Assembly: GCF_000011385.1 (NCBI RefSeq)
Contig: NC_005125.1
Location: forward strand, 1,364,001-1,428,000
DNA from: Gloeobacter violaceus PCC 7421
GTDB lineage: Bacteria; Cyanobacteriota; Cyanobacteriia; Gloeobacterales; Gloeobacteraceae
Length of the DNA stretch: 64,000 nt
Direction of reading: 5' to 3'
Shown: one piece after another, positions 44,782 to 54,373 of the stretch
Position numbering within the stretch: the stretch's first letter is position 1
How the letters are laid out: every line of letters begins with the position of its first letter
Made by a program: the position numbers and the translations under genes
Notes under the pieces: generated by a model
Databases searched by the model: none
Seen by the model: the letters and a program-made list of their open reading frames with translations, nothing else
What the model was told of the DNA's origin: nothing

Positions 44782-44887
44782 GGTTCTCTCCTGGATGGAC
44801 CGACACCGCCATTGTGACGGTCCCCGGCTCCCGCAGGTGCCCGGGGGTGGACGGTAGGCGGCCTGGGCGTCGTACACTGAGAAGACC

Positions 44888-45793
44888 ATGACTGCGTCCA
44901 GCTTTCAGATTGCCCTGCTCAAAGTGTTGGTTGCCGTCGGTTGGGCGGACGGTGTGTTGACCGACGCCGAGCGCCGGCTGATCGGCCGGTGGATGGGTGA
45001 ATTTTATGTCAGCGAGCAGCAGCGCAATTATTTGCAGTACTACCTGGAGCAGCCCACCACCCGCCGGCAAGCGGAGGATTTCAGCAAGGGGCTCATCGAG
45101 GCGGCCCACAGTGGGCGCGAGCGCGAGGAAGCGCTTACCAAGCTTCAGCAACTCGCCGGTGCCGACGAGCACCTTGACGAGGCGGAGCGGTTGTTTCTGG
45201 AACGCGTGCGGGAGCTTTTCGAGAGCACCGGCGATCTGGGTTTATTTGCCAACCGTCTGCGCGGCTTTTTCTCGGCGCGGCCCTTCAGCGGCCGTTCGAG
45301 CGACGCGCTTCTGGCTGCGCTGGAGGCGGAACTGGTGAAACTTTGGCGCGAGCGCGACTACCCGGGCGACCCCTACGTCGCCGCCTTCAAAGCCGGCGAA
45401 GCGCCCACCCCCGAGCAGCGGGCGCTTTTGTTTGTCAGTGCTCTGGCCGGGTGTACCTGGGGGGAACTCAAACGCGAGATGCCCGACCCGCTCCCGTGCA
45501 TCCGCCGCTGCCTGCGGCTCGACGAGGCGCAGACGCGCTTTGTCGCCCAGACGCTGGTGGACCCTTACGTGCGAAGCCTCGATCGCTCGCGGCTGGTGCG
45601 CGGGGTCGAAAATTACGCCGAGCGCCCGCTGGCGCTGGGATTGGTGGACATACTTTTTTGCCTGGCGGCGGCCGACGGGCTCATCAGCGACGCCGAGACA
45701 GAAACCATCCGGGGGGTGGCCCTCGGGCTCAAGGTCACCCACCGCCTGTTCATCGGCAGCAAATTGCGCTTCAGCGGCGAGCAATCTGGATAG
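44888..45793 (+). CDS. TerB-like domain protein
   Basis: The 301-residue cytoplasmic helical protein has two TerB/DjlA-type acidic helical modules: LLKVLVAVGWADGVLTDAER near the N-terminus and LVDILFCLAAADGLISDAET near the C-terminus. The conserved (W/A)ADG-x-x-(T/S)DAE motif is a probable metal site. It is divergent from the DUF6152 gene with a 106-base gap. Its precise role is unknown. Confidence 0.8.
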   Translation: MTASSFQIALLKVLVAVGWADGVLTDAERRLIGRWMGEFYVSEQQRNYLQYYLEQPTTRRQAEDFSKGLIEAAHSGREREEALTKLQQLAGADEHLDEAERLFLERVRELFESTGDLGLFANRLRGFFSARPFSGRSSDALLAALEAELVKLWRERDYPGDPYVAAFKAGEAPTPEQRALLFVSALAGCTWGELKREMPDPLPCIRRCLRLDEAQTRFVAQTLVDPYVRSLDRSRLVRGVENYAERPLALGLVDILFCLAAADGLISDAETETIRGVALGLKVTHRLFIGSKLRFSGEQSG

Positions 45794-45799
45794 GCCCAA

Positions 45800-45832
45800 G
45801 GTGCCAGGTGTCAGTCAGTGCGTCCTGGCACC
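45800..45832. terminator. Convergent-gene terminator hairpin with the GGTGCCAGG motif
   Basis: A perfect 9-bp inverted repeat GGTGCCAGG/CCTGGCACC with a 15-base loop lies between the TerB-like and PhoD genes, which converge. The left arm and its GTCAG continuation recur at 54330. Confidence 0.6.
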
Positions 45833-45842
45833 CGAGACCTTG

Positions 45843-47405
45843 TTACACGGGACTGAGCGTCTTCTCGTAGACCACCTCGCCGGTGATCTTGTAGATACGG
45901 GCGGTCAAGGCGCCGCGCGCGTCGATATCGATGGCGCCGAAGTACTGGTTGTTCGGGGGCGGCAGGTTGGCCTCCGCCGGAAAGATATTGAACTCGTAGC
46001 GCGGGCCGAAGCTCCCATCGAGGGGAAAGTCGCTGGAAGGACCGAAGGCCCCGGCGTGGATGGGACCGATCACAAATTCCCAGAAGGGATTGAAGTCTTG
46101 GTAGACCGCCCGGGCGGGATCGTAGTGGATGGCGGCTGGAAAGTGCACATCGGCGGTGATCCACACGACGTTGCGGATGTCCTCGTCTTTGATGAACTTG
46201 AGCAAGTCGGCCAGTTCCTGTTCGCGGCCGAGCACTTGGCTGTTGTTTTGCGACCAGGCGTCGTAGTCGCCCTCGCCGCCGGTGACGATCGACAGCGGGT
46301 CGTGGGTGGCGATCACCTTCCAGGTAGAGCGCGAGGCTTTCAGGCGCTCCTTGAGCCACTGCAATTGCTCAGGACCCAACATTGCCAGCAACTCCGGCTG
46401 GGTGTTCCTGTCGTTGCCGCCCCGGAAGGAGCGTTCGTCGAGCAAGAACATCTCCATCAGCTTGCCCCAGCCGTAGGCGCGGTAGATGCGCTCGCCCCGG
46501 ATCGGGTTGTACTCGAAGAACGCCTGGCGCGAACGCTCTGCCAACGCATCCGCGCCGATGCCGTTGTACGGCTCGGCGGTGAGCACCTCGCCCGGATACC
46601 AGTTGTTGGTGACTTCGTGGTCGTCCCACTGCACGTAGATGGGTGTCTGGGCCAAAAAGGCCCGAAACTTCTCATCGCCCAGGTTGTACTTCCAGTTCTC
46701 GCGGAACTCCTCGAGGCTGACCGCCACAAAGTCCTTGGGTGGGTCGTTGATCCAGGTGCCGCCCCCGACGACGGCGGGGATCTCCTGGGTGGGCGGGCAA
46801 GCGTTGTCGGAGTAGACCATGTCGCCGCAGAAGATGGCAAAGTCGGGCTTGAGGGGACGAATCACATCGAAGATCACGTAGCCGCCTTTGACCGTGCGAC
46901 CGTCCACAGTCGCAATCTCCAGCTCAGGGTTGCGGCCCCAGCCCTGGCCACACATATCGGCCACCCAGACAAAGCGCAAAGGAGCGGCATTCTCGGCGCG
47001 CGGCGCAGTCCGGAAGCGACCCGTGGCCCGCGGCCGGGCAGGCGGCAGGACCGGTTTGCCCGTCGGCACGAAGCGCACCTGATAGTAGTACTCGGTCCCG
47101 GGCTGCAATCCCGCCAGATCGAGGCTGCCGGTATAGTCGGTGGCAGCATTCACCAGCGGGCCGCGGCGGGTCTGTACCCGCTCGAAGCGCGGCGAGGTTG
47201 AATAATCGACCACCAGACGCCCATCGCTCTGGCCGCGCGCCCAGACCACCGCGCGCGTCGGGGTGACATCGCCCACCTGGGCGCCATAGGAGGGCGCTTC
47301 CGCCGCCACCGTAGCGGTGCCGCGCCAGGAGCCCATCAGTACGGCCGATGCGCTCAAGGTGGTGCTGAGGGCCAAAAAGGTTCGTCTTGAAAATAGTTTT
47401 GCCAT
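45843..47405 (-). CDS. phoD: PhoD-like alkaline phosphatase, Tat-exported
   Basis: PhoD hydrolyses phosphomono- and diesters outside the cytoplasm using Fe and Ca. The 520-residue protein starts MAKLFSRRTFLALSTTL, a twin-arginine signal. A Fn3-like N-domain follows (VGDVTPTRAVVWARGQ, LQPGTEYYYQVRF), then the PhoD core with FVWVADMCGQ, FAIFCGDMVYSDN, VQWDDHEVTNNW, IATHDPLSI and WITADVHFPAAIHY. A longer upstream frame exists, but the Tat signal fixes this start. A Pho box was not identified. Confidence 0.92.
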   Translation of the reverse strand: MAKLFSRRTFLALSTTLSASAVLMGSWRGTATVAAEAPSYGAQVGDVTPTRAVVWARGQSDGRLVVDYSTSPRFERVQTRRGPLVNAATDYTGSLDLAGLQPGTEYYYQVRFVPTGKPVLPPARPRATGRFRTAPRAENAAPLRFVWVADMCGQGWGRNPELEIATVDGRTVKGGYVIFDVIRPLKPDFAIFCGDMVYSDNACPPTQEIPAVVGGGTWINDPPKDFVAVSLEEFRENWKYNLGDEKFRAFLAQTPIYVQWDDHEVTNNWYPGEVLTAEPYNGIGADALAERSRQAFFEYNPIRGERIYRAYGWGKLMEMFLLDERSFRGGNDRNTQPELLAMLGPEQLQWLKERLKASRSTWKVIATHDPLSIVTGGEGDYDAWSQNNSQVLGREQELADLLKFIKDEDIRNVVWITADVHFPAAIHYDPARAVYQDFNPFWEFVIGPIHAGAFGPSSDFPLDGSFGPRYEFNIFPAEANLPPPNNQYFGAIDIDARGALTARIYKITGEVVYEKTLSPV

Positions 47406-47538
47406 TCGCCACGTGCTCCGATCCACAGCGTGCCGAGTGTAAAGGTTCGACGTAAACCTTTTGCTAAGACCAGCTTGTCGGGACTTTAATCCGCACTGCC
47501 CGGCCGGTTTTATCGGGATCATTTTTGAAAGATCGCGC

Positions 47539-47572
47539 TGATCCGGTGCGGGGGGAGCCCCGCACCGGATCA
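47539..47572 (-). terminator. Perfect 15-bp terminator stem starting at a stop codon
   Basis: TGATCCGGTGCGGGG (47539-47553) and its exact complement (47558-47572) flank a four-base loop. The outermost TGA on the minus strand is the stop codon of the 47570-48718 gene. The stem insulates that gene from phoD. Confidence 0.75.
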
Positions 47573-48718
47573 CTGGGCCGGGCCGAGGCCGGGATCCGAC
47601 CGGTAGATTACGTTCGGCCGGAGGGCCGAGTAGTAGATATAGGGGCCGTTGGCGGTAAAGAAAACTTCCGGATCTTTGCGCACCTTCACAGACGGATCGC
47701 TGACTTGCTTATAAAACGGCGCTTCCGGGTCGATGCCCGCCATCCAGACGTCGGTCGGGACGGTCGTACTTTTTTGGTCGTCGCTGGTCGAGGTGGTCAT
47801 AATCAGATAGGACTTGCCGTTATGCACAAAGGGTTCGGGCGACCAGAGGTAATTGCCCACCGAAGGCGGCTTGACGGTGTTGATCCGGGTCCAAGCTCCG
47901 TCGACTTTGCGGTATACGCCAATGCTTGTTTCGTCGATAAGGGCAAGAAAGATGTACTCATTGTTATACTCCGGAGCTTTCCACATAAAGACGTGGGCTT
48001 TGTCTCCGGCGTCAAAGGTCAGTTGCTCCAGTTCGCCAGTCTCGATGTTGTAGAAAAAGGCCTGCCGGTTGGTGCTTTTGGCGCGCTGGGGCAGGACGAT
48101 GGCGGGCAATCCCTCCACCCAACGCCCCCCCGGCGGGATCGAACCGGGAATCTCCGCTTCGCTGTCCGGTTGATCGAGATAGCGCCATTCGACGACCTGC
48201 TTGCCCGCGGCGTCGCGACCGACGTAGGAAATGCGCGGCTTCGGGTCGAAGCGGTCGAGGCTGCCGTAGGGACCGTAGCGGGCACTCGCTTTTTGCAGCA
48301 GTGCCCCCCCCCAGGTATCGCCGGTTTGGCGGCCCCGGGCGATGGCAAAGCGCCCGTTGTTGTCATATTTGGTATAGACAATCTGGGGGCCGGAGCTGGT
48401 GTAGACCCACTCCGGGCCATTGCCCACTTCCAGGACGGAGACTGCACCAGTATCGACCAGGATGGCTTTGCCGTTGGGGGGCAAAAAGTCTCCAGTCTGC
48501 GGATCGACGTTTCCGAGCCAGACGTTGCCCTGGCCGTCGACCCAGGTAAAGCGTCCAAAGTACTGATCAAACTCCGGATCGGCTATCCCTTCGCTCGGAT
48601 CGGAGACCAGGACATCCTCAGGTGCCGTCTGGGCGGAGGCCTGCGGTGGAAGCTGGGTGCTTCCGGCAATTGTCGTCGCAAATGCTAGCAACGTTGCAAA
48701 TTTAATAGCGTTTTGCAT
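47570..48718 (-). CDS. Hypothetical secreted beta-propeller-like protein
   Basis: The 382-residue protein has a signal peptide (residues 1-30, QASAQTAP). Its body is built of repeated short beta segments with W/Y and G-N motifs (GPEWVYTSSGPQIVYTKYDN, NYLWSPEPFVHNGKSYLIMT, GPYIYYSALRPNVIYRSDPG), reminiscent of five-bladed propellers such as GH43-like folds. No catalytic signature can be assigned. It stands alone, upstream of phoD on the same strand. Confidence 0.6.
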   Translation of the reverse strand: MQNAIKFATLLAFATTIAGSTQLPPQASAQTAPEDVLVSDPSEGIADPEFDQYFGRFTWVDGQGNVWLGNVDPQTGDFLPPNGKAILVDTGAVSVLEVGNGPEWVYTSSGPQIVYTKYDNNGRFAIARGRQTGDTWGGALLQKASARYGPYGSLDRFDPKPRISYVGRDAAGKQVVEWRYLDQPDSEAEIPGSIPPGGRWVEGLPAIVLPQRAKSTNRQAFFYNIETGELEQLTFDAGDKAHVFMWKAPEYNNEYIFLALIDETSIGVYRKVDGAWTRINTVKPPSVGNYLWSPEPFVHNGKSYLIMTTSTSDDQKSTTVPTDVWMAGIDPEAPFYKQVSDPSVKVRKDPEVFFTANGPYIYYSALRPNVIYRSDPGLGPAQ

Positions 48719-48926
48719 CTTGAATACTCACCAATATGGAAGGGCTTTAAGGCATGGAATCGCAACGAAAGGTGCCCGTTCAGCGTACGCACGTTCTTTG
48801 TCTACACAGCCGACCCAAGGAACCTATCACAACCGCTATTCTTCTGACTAGACCGGCTGGACAGAGGCAACAGACTGGTGGCTGCATCTGCGCAAACACT
48901 TACACGATGCCTTGCGTGGCTTCAAA

Positions 48927-48997
48927 GCTGCTAGCGAGATTCGAACTCGCGACCTTCCCCTTACCAAGGGGATGCGCTACCACTGCGCCATAGCAGC
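48927..48997 (-). tRNA. trnT-GGU: tRNA-Thr (anticodon GGT)
   Basis: The acceptor stem GCTGCTA/TAGCAGC is perfect. The anticodon arm is TCCCC-TTGGTAA-GGGGA with anticodon GGT, and the T-arm is GCGAG-TTCGAAT-CTCGC. The gene is 71 nt long and CCA is not encoded. Confidence 0.95.
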
Positions 48998-49009
48998 ATA
49001 TACAAATGT

Positions 49010-49090
49010 GGGCCGGGTTGGATTTGAACCAACGTAGGCAGAGCCAACGGATTTACAGTCCGTCTCCTTTAACCACTCGGACACCGACCC
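49010..49090 (-). tRNA. trnY-GUA: tRNA-Tyr (anticodon GTA)
   Basis: The acceptor stem is GGGTCGG/CCGGCCC with one G-U pair, the anticodon loop is CTGTAAA (anticodon GTA), there is a long variable arm typical of tRNA-Tyr, and the T-loop is TTCAAAT. It is 81 nt, 12 bases upstream of tRNA-Thr on the same strand, and probably co-transcribed with it. Confidence 0.95.
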
Positions 49091-49159
49091 AACTTTCGGC
49101 TTCAACAGGCTAACATACGCCCCCCGGTGGGTTGCCAGGGGGTAAGCCAAGAAAATTGC

Positions 49160-49372
49160 TCAAACGCCTTCGTTGCCTTGCCGTTGCTCAAGGCTGCGCA
49201 TGAGATCTGCCATAAACTGCTCCTCTTCACCGTCACGGTACACCCGGCTCCAGGTCCGCTCTTTGCGGGAACGTTCCATGTAGGTGTGAAAAGCTTCGTC
49301 GTCAGCGCGATGGTCAAGGATGTAGCGTTTGAACTCATTGAGCGGCATATTCTGGAAGTCGGGTTTATCCAT
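49160..49372 (-). CDS. DUF6887-like small protein
   Basis: The 70-residue protein MDKPDFQNMPLNEFKRYILD... matches the cyanobacterial DUF6887 pattern (PDF..M...E...Y.L.HR.DDEAF..YM). It is all-helical and charged. It is normally the second gene of a pair with DUF6888; here the upstream DUF6888 frame runs into it because of a frameshift, so it may also be made as a fusion of 129 residues starting at 49549. Confidence 0.75.
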   Translation of the reverse strand: MDKPDFQNMPLNEFKRYILDHRADDEAFHTYMERSRKERTWSRVYRDGEEEQFMADLMRSLEQRQGNEGV

Positions 49373-49374
49373 GG

Positions 49375-49549
49375 CTAGAAGCTCCAGGAACCGTCGGGGT
49401 ACACTTCGATCTCGATATTCTTCGCCCGCGAGGATGACCACAAATCGGGTCCGCCTGTCCAATCTAACCAGGTCGATGGTGCGGTAAAACCGGGTGAGGT
49501 TGCAGGCGAGGATGTATGTCTTAACCAGTTGTGGCAGGGTGGGTTGCAT
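49375..49549 (-). pseudogene. DUF6888-like gene with a +1 frameshift near its end
   Basis: The frame from 49549 reads MQPTLPQLVKTYILACNLTR and RTRFVVILAGEE, typical of DUF6888. Around 49418-49424 it leaves the expected ending: the other frame reads NIEIEVYPDGSWSF and then TAG at 49375-49377, which is the normal family C-terminus. Removing one base at GGCGAAGAATATC restores it. As it stands, the frame fuses in frame to DUF6887. It could be a mutation, a sequencing error or a genuine fusion. Confidence 0.7.
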
Positions 49550-49572
49550 AGTTTCAGTATCCGCCTGGCAGT

Positions 49573-50223
49573 TCAAACATCCGTGGAGATGTCGTCCCAC
49601 TCCTGATCGAGGTGACAGGTGAGCCAGTTGAGGGCGTAGTGCCGCTCGTAGACGATGCTCGCATCGAGGTCGCCAGGTGGGTCTTCGCCCCTTAGACGCG
49701 CGTCGACGGCCGCCCAATGACAGCGGTAGGTCAGATCCGCCGCGTCGAGGATTTCTCCTGCCGAACGCAGCGCAGCCATTTCGACGAGCACTTCTACCGG
49801 AGTGCGCCAGGCGATCAAAGTGACGCGCTCGATGTCGCAGATGGATCCCGGCCAACCCAAATTTTCGAGGTGCCCAAGCGCCCAGAGCAGTACCCACAGG
49901 CTCTCGTAGCGCCAGACGAACTGGAGCCGGTCTTGCTCGTCGGGTTCAGGGTCCAACAAAAAAGTTTGCTCCTCGCGGGTGGTGGCCATCCAGAGCGCGC
50001 GCTCCTCGAGAAACCGGATGGCGGCTATCTGGTCGAGCCCCTCGGCGCGGGCGGCCACAGCAAACAGTGCCAGGGCGCGTTCGGCCACCTCCCGATCTAG
50101 GCGCAGACGCACCGTCCGCTCGTCGGGCAGGGGGGGCAACTCGGAATCGACGGCGATCCCCCGCCGATGGAGCAGCTGCTCCGAACGGGTTTTGCGGGCC
50201 TGGGCAGGCTGGAAGATCATCAT
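49573..50223 (-). CDS. DUF4272 domain protein
   Basis: The 216-residue protein matches DUF4272: RSEQLLHRRGIAVDSELPPL, RALALFAVAARAEG, RYESLWVLLWALGHLENLGW, and a C-terminal RHYALNWLTCHLDQEWDD. It has no signal peptide or membrane helix. Its function is unknown; DUF4272 genes are frequently next to small unknown genes. It is 23 bases upstream of the DUF6888 start on the same strand. Confidence 0.8.
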   Translation of the reverse strand: MMIFQPAQARKTRSEQLLHRRGIAVDSELPPLPDERTVRLRLDREVAERALALFAVAARAEGLDQIAAIRFLEERALWMATTREEQTFLLDPEPDEQDRLQFVWRYESLWVLLWALGHLENLGWPGSICDIERVTLIAWRTPVEVLVEMAALRSAGEILDAADLTYRCHWAAVDARLRGEDPPGDLDASIVYERHYALNWLTCHLDQEWDDISTDV

Positions 50224-50297
50224 GGCGGCTGGGCGCGACGGGCTGTACGGTTCCAGCCTCTGCGGTTAGCCTGAGAGAAGGCAAAAGGAGGCGGGCG

Positions 50298-51101
50298 ATG
50301 GAGCGGTTTTTGGATATCGCCTGTGTGGCGGCGCGGGCGGCGGGGGCAGTGCTGTTGGGCTATCTGGGCAAGCTCGCGGATTTCGACGAGAAGACCCCCG
50401 GCAATCTGGTCACCGACGCCGATCGCGCCGCGGAGGCGGTGATCCTCGCTACCCTCAAGCGCCACTACCCCGACCACGGCATCCTCGCAGAGGAATCGGG
50501 GCTGGCCGGTATCGAGGAGAGCCCCTTTTTGTGGGCCGTGGATCCGCTGGATGGCACGACGAACTTTGCCCACCGCTACCCGGTTTTTTGCGTATCGATC
50601 GGCCTGCTCATCGACGGCACCCCGGTGGTGGGGGCGGTTTTTGACCCGGTGTCAGGTGAACTGTTCTCGGCCGCGCGGGGATTGGGGGCATTTTGCAACC
50701 ACCGGCCGATTGCCGTCTCGACTACCGAAAAGCTGGGTCGCAGCCTGCTTGCCACCGGGTTCGCCTACGACCGGCGCGAGACGCCCGACAATAACTACGC
50801 CGAATTTTGCCAGTTCACCCACCTCACCCAGGGGGTGCGCCGGGGCGGCTCAGCGGCGCTGGATCTGGCCTACGTGGCGGCAGGACGCTTCGACGGCTTC
50901 TGGGAGCGGGGCCTCTCGCCCTGGGACATGGTGGCCGGGATCGTGCTGGTGAGGGAGGCGGGCGGCACGGTGAGCGCCTACGACGGCTCGCCGCTGGATC
51001 TGCGCTCGGGCCGGGTGCTCGCCACCAACGGCGCTGTGCACGCGGCGATGGTCGAGCAACTCGGCCGGGTCCAACCGCTGACTACCGCATTTCCGGTGTA
51101 A
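50298..51101 (+). CDS. Inositol monophosphatase family protein
   Basis: The 267-residue Mg-dependent sugar-phosphate phosphatase carries the metal ligands in GILAEESG and WAVDPLDGTTNFAHRY, and the C-terminal WERGLSPWDMVAGIVLVREA. Candidate substrates are inositol phosphate, fructose-1,6-bisphosphate or histidinol phosphate. It is adjacent to hisC-hisD and tail-to-tail with hisC (20-base overlap), so a histidinol-phosphatase role is possible. The ATG has AGGAGG upstream. Confidence 0.92.
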   Translation: MERFLDIACVAARAAGAVLLGYLGKLADFDEKTPGNLVTDADRAAEAVILATLKRHYPDHGILAEESGLAGIEESPFLWAVDPLDGTTNFAHRYPVFCVSIGLLIDGTPVVGAVFDPVSGELFSAARGLGAFCNHRPIAVSTTEKLGRSLLATGFAYDRRETPDNNYAEFCQFTHLTQGVRRGGSAALDLAYVAAGRFDGFWERGLSPWDMVAGIVLVREAGGTVSAYDGSPLDLRSGRVLATNGAVHAAMVEQLGRVQPLTTAFPV

Positions 51102-52140
51102 AGAGCGCCGCGACGTTGGCGATGAGTCGGTCGTTCTGCTCGGGGGTACCCACGGTGACGCGCAGACCACCGGCCGCGCCGCGCACCAGCGAGCCGCGCC
51201 CGGCCAGGGCAACCCGCACCGCCTCGGGATCGGCGATGCGGGGCCGGACAAACAAAAAATTGGCGTCACTCGGAAATAGCTCGAGCTGCTCGAAATCCGC
51301 CAGAAAGCGCTCGATGCGCCGTCGCTCCGCCAGGATCTCGGGGATGGCCGCAAGGAGGACATCGCGATGTTCGAGGGCAGCAAAAGCGGCCAGCTGCGAC
51401 AGACCCGGCAGATTGTAGGGCAGGCGCACCTTTTCGAGTACTGCGGCAATCTCGGGGTTGGCGAGGGCGTAGCCCACCCGGAAATTGGCGAGGCGAAAGG
51501 CTTTGGAAAACGTGCGCAGGATGACCAGGTTCGGCCGCTCCCACAGCAAAGGTACGGCGCTGAAGCGGCTGAATTCGTAGTAGGCCTCGTCGAGAACCAC
51601 CAACACCGGCAGGGATCCGAGGCGCTCGATGATCTCGTCAGAAAGCAGGTTGCCGGTCGGGCTGTTGGGATTGGCCAGAAACAGCACCCGCACGCCGTTC
51701 GCCCCGACGGCGGCCTCCAGGACGTCCGCATCGACGCCGTAATTGGCCGTACGCGCGACGCCGATGTAGGGCACCGCCAGGGTCTCAGCCAGGATGCGGT
51801 ACATCGAGAAGGTGGGTTCGGCGCTTGCCACCGTCCCCCGCCCACCCAGGCAAGTCGCCGTGATCAGCGAGCGAATCAACTCGTCTGAGCCGTTGCCCAC
51901 ACAGACCATCTCCGAGGTGACCCCGCAGTACTCGGCGATTGCCGCCTTCAGGGCCAACGGATCGCCCTCGGGGTAGCGGTTCGTTCGCACGCCCTGCTCC
52001 AGCAAAAAGGCGAGCTTGTTCTTGAGCCACTCGGGCAGATCGTGGGGCAGTTCGTTGGCGTCGAGCTTGTCGGCCTCTGGAAAGTGCGGCGCGTGGTAAG
52101 CCTGCAAGCGGTCCAGATCGGGGCGTAGATAGGGTTGCAT
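51082..52140 (-). CDS. hisC: Histidinol-phosphate aminotransferase
   Basis: HisC makes histidinol phosphate from imidazole-acetol phosphate with PLP. The 352-residue class I/II aminotransferase has LDANELPHDLP, VGNGSDELI, the NPNSPTGN motif, the DEAYYEF Asp/Tyr and the PLP-Lys region RTFSKAFRLANFRVGYA. The ATG overlaps the hisD stop (TGATG), giving coupled translation. The overlap with the inositol phosphatase is at the 3' ends. Confidence 0.93.
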   Translation of the reverse strand: MQPYLRPDLDRLQAYHAPHFPEADKLDANELPHDLPEWLKNKLAFLLEQGVRTNRYPEGDPLALKAAIAEYCGVTSEMVCVGNGSDELIRSLITATCLGGRGTVASAEPTFSMYRILAETLAVPYIGVARTANYGVDADVLEAAVGANGVRVLFLANPNSPTGNLLSDEIIERLGSLPVLVVLDEAYYEFSRFSAVPLLWERPNLVILRTFSKAFRLANFRVGYALANPEIAAVLEKVRLPYNLPGLSQLAAFAALEHRDVLLAAIPEILAERRRIERFLADFEQLELFPSDANFLFVRPRIADPEAVRVALAGRGSLVRGAAGGLRVTVGTPEQNDRLIANVAALFTPEMR

Positions 52141-53477
52141 CACTCCTCCTGCTGCTGTTGAGTCGGGGAGTGGGGGTTTTCGTACTGCTGCAACCGCAGG
52201 CGCACCGAATCGCCGTGGGAAGGCAGTCCCTCGGCGGCAGTCAACGCATCGATCGCTTCTCCCACCTCGGCCAGGGCCTGGGGGGTGTACTGCACCAGGC
52301 TGGAGCACTTCTGGAATGTCTCGACCCCGACCCCCGAGGCGTAGCGCGCCGTGCCGGAGGTGGGCAGAATGTGGCTGGGTCCGGCCAGATAGTCGCCCAC
52401 CGCTTCCGGGGTGGCGTGGCCCAAGAAGATTGCCCCGGCGTGACGTACCTTCTCGAGCAACTCCCAGGGATCTTCGACCTCCAGTTCGAGGTGTTCGGGG
52501 GCGAACAGGTTCGATAGGGCCGCCGCCTCGGCCAGATCGGCGGTGACGATCACCAGTCCGTAGTTGGCGAGGGATTTTTCGGTGAGCGTGCGGCGTGGGT
52601 GGTTTTCGAGTTGGCGGTCGACCGCTTCGATGGTGCGCTCGGCAAGGCGGCCGTCAGGGGTGATCAAGATGGCCGAGGCAAGCGAGTCGTGCTCGGCCTG
52701 GGCGAGCATATCCGCCGCCAGGAACACCGGATTGGCGGTGCTGTCGGCGATGATGAGCACCTCGGACGGACCGGCCAGCGAGTCGATGCCCACCTCGCCG
52801 TAAACCAGTTTTTTGGCCAGGGTGACGTAGATATTGCCGGGGCCGGCGATGACGCTCACCGGGGCGATCGTGCGTGTACCGTAGGTGAGGGCTCCGATCG
52901 CCTGGGCGCCGCCGATGCGGTAAATCTCGTGCACTCCCGATTCTTGGGCGGCCACCAGCACCGCCGGGTTGATCTTGCCCTCGGGATTGGGCGGGGTGAC
53001 CAGCACGATGCGGGGAACTCCCGCCACCACAGCCGGGATAGCACTCATCAGCACCGAACTGGGGTAACTTGCCCGCCCGCCCGGAATGTAGAGCCCGGCC
53101 GCATCGACGGGCGTGTAGCGCCGACCCAGCACAATCCCGCGATCTTGAAACTGCACCCAGGATTTGCAGATGCGCTCGCGGTGAAATTGCTCGATGCGCT
53201 GCTTGGCGAGGCGAATCGCCTTGAGCAGACTGGTGGAGACCCGCTGATAGGCGGCGTCCAGTTCGGCGGCGCCCACCACCAGATCCCCTGGGGCAAGGCG
53301 CACCTGATCAAATTCGAGGGTGTAGCGCAACAGCGCTTCGTCCCCCTGGCGGCGAACGTTCTGCAGGATTTCGCGGACGGTCGCTTCTTGGTGTTGCACC
53401 TGCTCGGAGTGCGTTCGCGCGGCAATCCGCTTGATTTCGGTTTGCGCTTCGGACAACTGGGTGATCAGTCGCAACAT
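52140..53477 (-). CDS. hisD: Histidinol dehydrogenase
   Basis: HisD oxidises histidinol to histidine with two NAD. The 445-residue protein has the GLYIPGGRASYPSSVLM loop, GPGNIYVTLAK, AGPSEVLIIAD, the zinc-site QAEHD, and LFAPEHLEL with the catalytic Glu-His. I start at the ATG in MLRLITQLSEA; the longer frame adds 85 unlikely residues that overlap the divergent purQ region. It forms a two-gene unit with hisC. Confidence 0.95.
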   Translation of the reverse strand: MLRLITQLSEAQTEIKRIAARTHSEQVQHQEATVREILQNVRRQGDEALLRYTLEFDQVRLAPGDLVVGAAELDAAYQRVSTSLLKAIRLAKQRIEQFHRERICKSWVQFQDRGIVLGRRYTPVDAAGLYIPGGRASYPSSVLMSAIPAVVAGVPRIVLVTPPNPEGKINPAVLVAAQESGVHEIYRIGGAQAIGALTYGTRTIAPVSVIAGPGNIYVTLAKKLVYGEVGIDSLAGPSEVLIIADSTANPVFLAADMLAQAEHDSLASAILITPDGRLAERTIEAVDRQLENHPRRTLTEKSLANYGLVIVTADLAEAAALSNLFAPEHLELEVEDPWELLEKVRHAGAIFLGHATPEAVGDYLAGPSHILPTSGTARYASGVGVETFQKCSSLVQYTPQALAEVGEAIDALTAAEGLPSHGDSVRLRLQQYENPHSPTQQQQEE

Positions 53478-53628
53478 ACGCTTTGCTTCAGGGGTGCGCT
53501 GCCAACCAGTCTCGCTGATCTGTCCGGCATCATCAAGGCCAGATACCGGCAGGTCCCGGTTGCCGCGCCTGCTCCAGCCCTCGAGGGTCCGGATCTGGCA
53601 CAATGGTCGCGTAGCCCTGGGGCCTGCC

Positions 53629-54327
<699 letters not shown>

Positions 54328-54329
54328 GC

Positions 54330-54373
54330 GGTGCCAGGCGTCAGGGGCTTACTGACGCCTGATCTATGGCACC
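54330..54373. terminator. Convergent-gene terminator hairpin, GGTGCCAGGCGTCAG type
   Basis: A perfect 10-bp stem CAGGCGTCAG/CTGACGCCTG (54335-54344 and 54352-54361) has a seven-base loop and an outer GGTGC/GCACC pair. It lies between purQ and the converging GH57 gene and shares its left arm with the hairpin at 45800. Confidence 0.7.

Noticed and set aside
43949-45172. A 407-residue minus-strand frame spanning DUF6644-like, DUF6152-like and TerB-like genes
   Set aside because: Only its last 158 residues look like a protein. The rest is out of frame with the DUF6152 gene and antisense to the TerB gene.
45432-47201. A 589-residue plus-strand frame opposite phoD
   Set aside because: It lies antisense to the well-supported Tat-exported PhoD and shows no domain of its own.
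48754-48993. A 79-residue plus-strand frame before and across tRNA-Thr
   Set aside because: It runs into a tRNA gene and has no protein-like features.
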